Source of the DNA: Latrodectus hesperus
Lineage: Eukaryota; Arthropoda; Arachnida; Araneae; Theridiidae
DNA: 64,000 bases
Direction: 5' to 3'
Assembly: GCA_037975125.1 (NCBI GenBank)
Contig: CM075853.1
Location: forward strand, 41,160,701 to 41,224,700
Positions 54,394 to 64,000 of the stretch are shown here, in pieces; position 1 is the stretch's first letter, and every line of letters begins with the position of its first letter. The position numbers and the translations under genes are program-made. The notes beneath the pieces were generated by a model, which was not told the origin of the DNA, ran no database searches, and saw only the letters and a program-made list of their open reading frames with translations.

Positions 54394-57091
54394 CATACAA
54401 TATACTAAAAATGGTGAACTGTTACAAAGAAATATATAAATTTTTGGAAAAATGATGAAAAAACTGGGAAATTTATGCTTTATTTTCTGTCACGTTCTGA
54501 CTCTATTTCTTTGGCTGTAAGAAGAAAGGAATAAAATATAAGCGTAAGAAAAATAGAAAGAATAATAAATCTTCCACAGTATTTTAACTTTGTATGTGCT
54601 GAGAGAAACATATTGAAAGATGAAAGCATGTGAAATAATCGGAAAGAATAAATATAGGTATGTTTTATTTACTGAAATGAGAATGATATTTTATGAGAGT
54701 AATGTAAAAGGAAAGAGAAATAAAAAAATTTGAATTTCAGAACGTACATTTCTTGGGATGTTTTAGAATACGAGATTTATTATATGATTTTTTAATATAG
54801 TATTAATTTTAAATCCTTCCAGAAAAACTTCAAAAACCATAATGGAAACAGTTAATTGGAAGAAAAAAATGTTCATAATAGAAGATACTTTTAAATAATT
54901 TCAAATTTTTAAACCCAAATTTTCTGAAATATGTCTGATGAAGTGTGTATCAAATAAAGAAAATGCAATCTTTACTGAGAAAATAAAAAATATATTAGCC
55001 GTAAACCTTAAAAGCGTCAGTAGTTTCATTTTGCAATCTGTGCGTTTGAGACCTGCGAAAGAGGAATCGAAATATTCTCTGGAAGAACAAAATATATTTT
55101 GTTAAAATTCATAGTTTTTTCTTAATATTACGTTGTCAAGTACGATAAAGAGGTAGTCATTTCTAAATCAGAAATTTGGAAACGGTTTCAAGCACTCTTT
55201 AACAGAAGCTTCATATTCAATAATGAAGGAGGAAGTACCTATTATTGAGAACTGACTACGAAATTCAAGAATGAGATTATTTCAAATAATATGCTTTTTT
55301 AAGAATAAAAATAGGTGCATTGCTTCTTGTAGATTCCTGAGGAAAATTTTGAAGTTCTTTTCCAATGACGTCACTAATTTTGCAATATTCGTGCGCTTAC
55401 ATGATGTATTCAATCATGTCTACGACAGCTTATCCACATATTCAAGATGCTGTCGATACGTTCAAGGAGAAGCAATACTGAACATAGTTGTTCTTGAAGA
55501 GTATATCATTTCTGAAATTTGAGGGAGAAATTTGAATTTTATTCTCTTTCTTTTTCAAATTCTTTAAAAAGTTTACATCTCGTTCTATGTATTTGTAATA
55601 GTTTTATTTTAAACACTTAAATGGGAATAATTCCTGCCTTCAGTTATAGATATAGGAATGTACTTTAATTTTATTCATACATTATCTGAAAAACTAATAA
55701 GAAATATATATTTTACTCTAATTTTAATACACAGTTAAATAAATTATTCCTCTGTTCCCAGAATCTGAAATATCTTAAAGAAAAGCTGATAAAGCTTTTC
55801 TTTAAAAAACGCAATTTTATGATCAAAATATAATTAAAAGTTTTGATGTGGCTTTGAAAGCAATGATTTAGATGTTTCTCTAAAATAAACTCTGACAATA
55901 TTAATATAAGAAACCATTTGGTGTATTGATAAAAAAATGACACCAAAATTCAAAAATGGAATTGGTTTTTATGTATGATAAAAGAAGCCTAACTCTGCAA
56001 ATTTCAAAGGGTTATCAAATGGTTTATGACATGAGATATATTTTAACATTTGGAGATACAAAACTAGCAATAAAAGCCTGAGTACATAAATAATAAAAAA
56101 TACAGTACAAGTGTAAAAATACAGTATAAAATACAATACAAAAATATAGAACTTAATAAAAAATTAAGATATAAGCAAAACATAACGTGAATAATTATTT
56201 TGCTTATACAAAAGTTTTACAATACACGTATCATATACTAAATGTTTCATAAATTATGTAAGGCACATATTGATTTTAAAAGCTGAAACTTACGGATTCA
56301 GTTATTTTTTTCTTTTTAAAAAGTAATTAAGAAAATTTAAAAAATCTTAATTGTTGGTAAACTACTCTGGTTAATATTTAGTCATTTTTATGAAGCATTA
56401 AGTTCCACAAGACATTTTGTAAAATTTCTATTTAATCTAACAAATCCAGTTTTTAATTAAAGCAATCAAAATGGTGTCAGTGGACATCACTAAAATCGAC
56501 AAAAATTATTTTAGAATTCATTTATTCGTCACTATCTTCCTGTAATTTCTTGTTTTACTTATCAAGTTATAAAATTCCTTATTTTATAAGACCCTTTCCT
56601 TACTTGATAGATCTGAACACAGAATATGAGTTTGAGATTAAAAGTTATTTATCTTCATTCATGATATAACGTAATACAAAATAAAAAAAATCTTCTACAC
56701 TTGGATTTCAAGAATCAAATATACACAAGGTAGCATAAGCAAAAGAGTTATAAAATAAAATAATGTTTATAAAACATGTTGAAAATAATGAATGTCAGCT
56801 TTAGTAATAATTAAATATATTCAAGCAGAAATATACATGAAATTGGAGAAATAGTTAATTGGATATAAATGCATGAAAATTTTTAATTCAAATTTTAGAA
56901 TGTTAAAAAAACTTCATGAATTACATATAGCCTATTTACTTCAAATTCACAAAGGGCAAATCTCATCCCTTGATTTTATACTTTGTTCATAAGGTTAGGT
57001 AAGTTTGATAATGTCTCACATTTATAAATTATTGAAATCAATAAAATGTTTGAAATATTACATCATTTTAATGATTCTTACCACTGTTATG

Positions 57092-57359
57092 TAACCCAGC
57101 AAACACAAAGATGCCGGGCATCCATCGGGCCGCTGCTGGCCCGCCGCTATTTGGCCTCGTTGGCTCCGTCAATAAAGAGGTTGTCGTCTTTGCTGCTGGA
57201 CCGGCAGTACGGTCCGCTGTTGGCCTAACGCCGGGTGGCCATCAATGCCTTATTGGCCACATGTGGCCCATGTAATTGCCAGTACGTGTCCATATACGGT
57301 TATCCATCGGCCCTTTGCCGTTTGGCCCACGATAGCCGCTTTCACCGACGTAGGGCTGG
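57092..57359. mobile_element. MITE-like GC-rich element
   Basis: A 268-bp GC-rich block in AT-rich DNA. It opens TAACCCAGCAAACACAAAG and closes CGACGTAGGGCTG; the ends share only CAGC/GCTG as an inverted terminus. GTTATG occurs on both sides (57086-57091 and 57360-57365), a possible 6-bp target duplication. Inside, TGGCC/GGCCC motifs recur every 10-25 bases. There is no transposase. Superfamily not assigned. Confidence 0.5.
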
Positions 57360-57876
57360 TTATGGTTATTTATTTCTATAAATATTGTATTCATTTTTAT
57401 GTTAATATTGTATATATTGTTAAAGTTAATATGGGAGTATTGGAAATCCATCAAATACTGAATATATTTTTGTGATTCTAAAAGACAATTGTTGTCCATG
57501 TAATTGTCAAATATCATTAAGTGCATTTTTAGTTCCTAATTATATAAAGATTAAAAAAATATGAATTACTAACTCATATTTTAAATCATTTTTTTGACAA
57601 TGCTATCTAAATTTTATAGTTTTATTTTAATAATCTAAATTTTATTTCAATAACTTTTATATTCTGTTTTTAAAATATTTTGTTATTACAGAATTTTATA
57701 AATTTTATAAAAAAAATTCTTGTGTAAGCAAATGTCAATTTATTGATAAAACTGAACTTGAAGGTATAAAAGAATTCCAGTTGTTTTAGGATAATTTTAT
57801 AGAATTATTTTAAAGCACACACGCATATATATTTTCTTTGTATATAAATTAATATTTCATTTTCCAAATCAACTAA

Positions 57877-58085
57877 CTCCAAGCAACAAGATGTTGAGAA
57901 AAATGATAAAATGTATAAAGATTAGCATTTTTTATTACTTATACAAATTAACAAAACAAAAGCCATAAATAAGTGAAATGTCTCCAAGCAACAAGATGTT
58001 GAGAAAAATGATACAAAAGGATACAGATTAAGATTTTTTTATTTATAAAAATTAACACAACAAAAGCCATATATAAGTAAAATGT
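57877..58085. repeat. Two-unit tandem duplication, ~105 bp each
   Basis: CTCCAAGCAACAAGATGTTG at 57877 recurs at 57982. Both units continue with AGAAAAATGATA...AAGATT...TTTATT...AAATTAACA and end in AAAAGCCATA.ATAAGT.AAATGT. They differ by a few substitutions and indels. Confidence 0.9.
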
Positions 58086-60055
58086 CTAAATATTAATGGA
58101 ATTAACATTTTTTATTTATGATAATACTGAAGTAAAAAAGTATCTACTATTTTTATTTACATTTGAAAATAATTTTTGCAATTTTTTTGAACATTTTTCA
58201 TACAAGTTTTTTCTTTTATTTTCCTGGTCCACCTTCCGAATTAGTACTCTGGAACAAATTTCTCCTTTTGTGAAGATTTTCACTTTGTTGTAATATTCTG
58301 AAAAAAAAACATAATTGTTAAACTGATTCAATTTAATTATAAAAATAGAAACAGCAGGATGTTAATAACAGCCCAGGTAAAAAAACAGAAAAAAATTGAG
58401 TTGATATGTTTATATAAATCAGGTGAAACTTCATGCATAACACTTATTTTCACACATTTAGGTACTATTTCACAGTATTAATTATTTGAATAAGGAGAAT
58501 CCAATATAACTATTTTTAAACTTACAATATTTTACAATTAAATTTACAATCAAAGCAAAACAAGCCAAGCACTTGAATAGTTAAAATAATCTAACAAATA
58601 TATATATAAAAGCTTAAGCTTTTTTGAAGTTTCATTGTAGAGTTTAGAATGAACTCATTGATACCATTTTAAAATATTCTTTTTTTATTTAATAATAAGG
58701 AAATATTATTCATAGAATATAAACTTAAATTATAGATATTTAAATTATTAGTTTTTAAGAGGAAAATCCTTATATCAATTGTTTGAAAAAATACTTTCTA
58801 ATTGCCAAAGAATTTCTGATTTTCAATCTTTCGTGATATTTCTTTTCAATTAAATTTGATCTCTGCGGAATTTTTCGTTAATAGTTAAAACTTATTTTCC
58901 TTTTCGCAGAAAACAATTTTGAAAACATTACAATTTAAGCAGTATTATTGGGATCCAGTGATTGGGATCTAATGATTAGTCTGAACAAAACAAAAAGTGA
59001 GTAAATAAAGTTAAAATATTTTAAATATTCAACTATGAAATTCTGGATAAGCTATATTAATGCAATGTTGGTTAATTTATGAAATATCGTCCAAAAAATT
59101 TTACAATGAAAAATTTTAGAATATGTGAGGATGTCCCATTTTTAATTAAAATGACATAGCTTATAAAACATTCAATCGGAGGTGAAGTACAGAATCATTT
59201 TTACTTACCTGGTATACAATCTGTAATTCAAACTGCCAAAAATGAGCATTTCATATAATATGCAAAACTTTTATGGAGATCTTGTAGAATATTTAATGTA
59301 AGTGATTGAATCTAACATTCAAATTCAATCAAAAAATCATTTTTAGTTAATTGGACTTAACCCAATCAACATTAAAGATGATTTTTTATAAGGTTTATAG
59401 TATTATAGTTTTTACATGATTATAGATAACTTGGAAAACTAAGCAAATTTGATAGAAACCAAAATGGTATAATTAGCAAGGATATGAAATAATTTTAAAC
59501 TTCATTTATAAGAAACTTTCTAGAAAGTTTTGAAATTTATTAAAATTGCTTAAAATTTTAAAAAGGAAATTGATAGAATACTAATTTGATTTACTTTCAA
59601 TACTTTGCATTTTCTTGAAAGGAATTACATTTTTCTTCAAAATTAGGTGTGATAAAACTAGAACCTAGAATAAATATTCTAGGTTGGTTATGATAGGATA
59701 GGTTATCATAGGAATAAAGTATTTCACGACACAGTAAATATAACTTATTTTGACATTCAAAACTATAATTAGAATAATACATGAATACACATAGATAGAT
59801 ATTCTCTACATTATAATGTACATGTATGCTAAATATCCCATGCGCGTGCGATCCAATTTAAATATTAATTAAAAACCTTAAATAAAGAGATAAATTATGG
59901 GGACATTGAAGGTTAGATATACTTATACTTGAATTACGATTGTAGTTTAAATGATAAGTTGAGAAAAAGACATTGTAATTATTGACGAATAAATTTTTCT
60001 TATAAATACATTAGTATTAACGGACATATTATTAATTTTGTTAATATATGTTATT

Positions 60056-60322
<267 letters not shown>

Positions 60323-62087
60323 TATACAAAATATTATCTGTTCAAAAATTCATTTATATTGTATTGTATAAGAGATTAAGATTTATTGGACACAGTAACT
60401 TGTTTTCATATTTCTAAATCGAAATCTATTATTTGCTTTTGGTTTTGAAACGATACATGCAAACATTCTAAGAGATTTCTTAGAAAGGCAGATTTATTTG
60501 GAGATCCTGGTGAAATTTAGGATATTATGTAATAAAATAATTATTCATTTTTTAGAAATAAAAAATATTGGTTTCCGGAATTTTTTAATAATATATGATA
60601 ATGTTCAATCATGAAAAACATATTTATTTATTAGTCTTAAAGGAAGTAAGACGTTGTCGACTTCGAGAATTTCGGATATTTTGTACCTGACGGAAATGGG
60701 TATTAAGGCTAGCACATATAATTTAACATTATTAGCATTTATGGCATTATAGCATTTATGGAAAGTACTAATTATAAGCTTTCTAGAAAAATCAAATTTA
60801 AATAGAAACATGCATAAATTTAATTTTTATGAATTTTTGAAAATATTGCAGTCATTACAGTGTCTTTAAAAGTAGATTACTTAAAATAAATTTTTGATGC
60901 GAATTTCACGCAAAATTTGCATACATTTATTAAAAAATGTTTAAAGAACTAAACAAAGTAATTTATTTTACAATATATGCACAATAATTTACACAGGAGC
61001 GAAATACGTTAAGCATTTTGAAAATGTTTCAAAAATGCAAACATTTTTCACATAAACTTTCTCCATAATTTTTTTTTTTTGCAAAAAGCAAATTTTAAGC
61101 ACTTCATTACATGCACATAAGGTTCACACATAAGCACAAAAAACTTCAGAAGATTTGATGCATTAGTTTTTTGTACGAGCATACCTATATACTGAAAAAA
61201 TGCAATTTGAGAAAATCGCAAAAAACAAAACTGCTTAGAACTTTAACACTGATAATAATATCAGTGCAGTTGAATTATGAGAGGTTATGAAAATAATCAT
61301 TTAATCAATACTTTTCTGTTGAATTGGTACTGCAATGTGTATTTTAAACAAACTTTTCTGCAAGGGGGCATGGCACTGTTTGCGCACATTTTATTTTCGA
61401 TTATTTAAACCATTAAAGAACGTCAAATATGTAAGTGTTATACATTTTTAGATTCAGAAAAGTATGCTTTATTTAAAATAACGAAAATTGAAAAATTGAT
61501 TTTTGAAGGTAAATCAGGTTTTACTTCCCTTAAGAAATATTAAATATTTATTTTGGATTTCAATCTTAATTTAAAATTGAATTAGTTAAATTACTTTTAA
61601 AATAAATTTGATTTTTGATTTGATTTAAAGAATTAAAAATTGTTATCACTTTTCTCTATTTACAAAATATTTACTTTTAGATTATTCCCCAAGCATCATG
61701 AAGTAAGGCGACTTGCTTTCATTTTTATATAATGTCAAAATGTCAGTATGCTTACATGAAACACGTGAGAATGCAAACTACTAAAATTAATTTTGAAAAA
61801 TATAATTGCTAAGCCTAATTTAAAAAATCATGCAAAATTACTTTCTAATTAATATTTTAAAAAAATAAATATGCTTTTCATAAAAAAATAAATATTTTAG
61901 CAAACAAAATCGTGGAAACTCTCCGGGAGAAAATATTCTCCTTTATAATAAAGTTTACAGAAGTCTTAATAGAGGTATAATTAATAAGTGTTTTACTAAT
62001 TTGCAGCTTTTTTCAAGGAACACAATGTAAAGATGTTGGGGACAAAACTTTATTATTAAATTTCAGTTAGCCGATATTACATATTCA

Positions 62088-62119
62088 GATATAATTTATT
62101 CATATGAATAAATTATATC
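62088..62119. repeat. Perfect 32-bp palindrome
   Basis: GATATAATTTATTCAT is followed with no spacer by its exact reverse complement. Confidence 0.9.
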
Positions 62120-62910
62120 GAAAGATTATTTATAAATTGGTTTCGATTTGCAAAAGGAAAAACTTTTTAAAACTTCAAGATATTTGCTTTATATTCTGAC
62201 TGACTAAGATGCATCATATGCAAATATGTAAGATCTCAGTTCCATCATAAAAGTTTTGCTTATTAATAAAGGAAAGATTTACAGAAGTCCTATTAAAGAG
62301 TAGAAAAAAACAGATTTAATGTGTTGAAAATTTTGTTCCCAATCCTTTAGAGATCTGCCGGCAGCTAGATCATATCCATGACACCTTGAAAACTCTTGAA
62401 ATCGAGCACCAGCAGTGGACTTGGGCAAACATCCACCAGAGTAAACCCCAAATAATCTAGGATGGGATCTAATATGTAAATTATTCTACAATAAAATCAA
62501 CTATCTTAGAAATATTAATAACGTATATAATATTAGAGGCTGCATTTAAAATATTGTTCTATTGTATTTCGAATACAATATTTACCAAACACTAATACAC
62601 ACAAAGTTCGCTTACTCATTCAGCTACTTAGTTGTACTATGAAATACCAAAATCAGCACTAACTTTCATATGTCCTCGACTGTTTTCGTAGAGACTGTAG
62701 AATGAATCGCATTAAAGCACGAACATCTCTGCAATATTCATTATACCATATCAAAATGTCTTATTGTCATGCCCCAGCCATTTTGTCATGGCTTACACAG
62801 TTTTTGATTAATAAAAGATACGCCCATTGGAAATACCCTCGTACTTTGGTTCGGACCCAGCAATCATTCTATTTTCCTCAGGAATTCCTCTAGTGTTTTG
62901 TCCTTAACCT

Positions 62911-63039
<129 letters not shown>

Positions 63040-64000
63040 ATTTATTTACTTCTAAAGTAAAATATTATTTCCTTCTCACACATTTTTTACTACTTAGACA
63101 TTATTTATTAATATTATTAATATCTAATATCTTATTTTAGAAATAAGATATTAAATAAGTTTCATTAATCATAAATTTTGACTATTTTTTTGAAAAATCT
63201 AAAATTAATCTGATAGGTCTAGTTATTAACAATTCATAGGTTTTAAAATAATATTGATCAGTTAAAACTATTTATTTATTTTTGTGGAATAAATATTGAT
63301 TCATATTTTTATGACATTTTTGCGTAGTTTTTCATGAAAAATTCATATTTGTTGAGATATTGAACTATGTATGTTATGTTTGTATATATAAAACTTTAAT
63401 ATCGCTGTAACACGCATTTTCTTATTTAGTGGAATTTTTTTTCGACCTTAAATGTCAGAAGTGAAACTTGTTTTCTTTATAGCCTTTGGCATGATGCCAT
63501 GAGCTTAACCACCTGTTTTATAGTTTGAAAAAACTGTATTATTTTTTTGGAGTTCACGAAATTGTTGGCGAAGATGCCATATTATATTTGTAAACTATAT
63601 TTGTAAGATACTTTCTATTATAAAGTTTTTAATAATTTAGCCAGTTTCCAGAACGCAGAGATAAAAGGTCTGAGGGAATAAAGAATATTATTAATGTTGG
63701 ATTTATATATATATGTATGTTAGATTCAGTGTTTCAACAATTAAAAAATTTAAAAGTTTAGAAATAATGTGCAATATATGCAAGCACAGTGAAGCTTAAA
63801 TTTAAGATAATAATTATGTCCAGTTTTTTATCTAAATATTCTTGGATATTTTATGTTTTCATTATTTTCTTTTTAACATTAAAATTATTTTGTATAAAGT
63901 AATGATTAAAAATATGGTTAAAATATATATTAAAAGCAGAAACTTTTCAGTCTATCATTAATCAATTAATTTAACAAATGTTTTTGATTAAATTTTTCTC

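Overview
This is an AT-rich animal nuclear sequence with no intact host gene that I can support. It is dominated by transposable elements. The protein types (non-LTR elements with a three-knuckle ORF1 and an EN-RT-RNase H ORF2, a Ty3/Gypsy gag-pol, a decayed mariner) and long (AT)n/(AC)n runs fit an arthropod. A spider or other arachnid is my best guess, but the sequence alone does not prove it.

Layout. 1-2140: decayed 3' ends of the non-LTR (LINE) family and SINE-like relics. 2140-15180: mostly AT-rich unique sequence, with two GC-richer segments (2570-3560 and 13996-14560) and a 911-bp mariner deletion derivative (6873-7783). 15187-15580: a tRNA-derived SINE that carries the LINE-type 3' tail, then another LINE tail. 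15991-37303: a 21.3-kb LINE complex, all on the minus strand. Three copies lie head to tail: Z (5'-truncated), A (5'-truncated at the end of ORF1) and B (full length). The whole array is flanked by one imperfect 12-bp target duplication (TTTTCTTGACTA/TTTTCTTAACTA). Two younger, full-length, ORF-intact copies interrupt B: C (21893-27499, 13-bp TSD) inside its RT gene and E (31337-36939, 12-bp TSD) in its 5' UTR. 37304-42639: a broken Ty3/Gypsy element on the plus strand with two partial gag genes, a protease and an RT. It is interrupted by a 100-bp LINE tail and then by a fourth long LINE copy F (42640-46423), which runs into a 500-bp assembly gap. 46924-64000: AT-rich sequence without recognisable genes, holding microsatellites, one MITE-like element, a tandem duplication and some striking palindromes.

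LINE family. A full-length copy is about 5.6 kb. It has a ~0.5-kb 5' UTR that starts with a palindrome and a hairpin, ORF1 (390-391 aa, RNA-binding CCHC protein) and ORF2 (~1215 aa: endonuclease, reverse transcriptase, RNase H, C-terminal CCHC), with no AUG ahead of the endonuclease core. The 3' UTR ends in a conserved stem-loop followed by (AACC)n instead of poly(A). A SINE in the same window has the same stem-loop with a compensatory base change, so the 3' end is probably the reverse-transcriptase recognition site shared by LINE and SINE.
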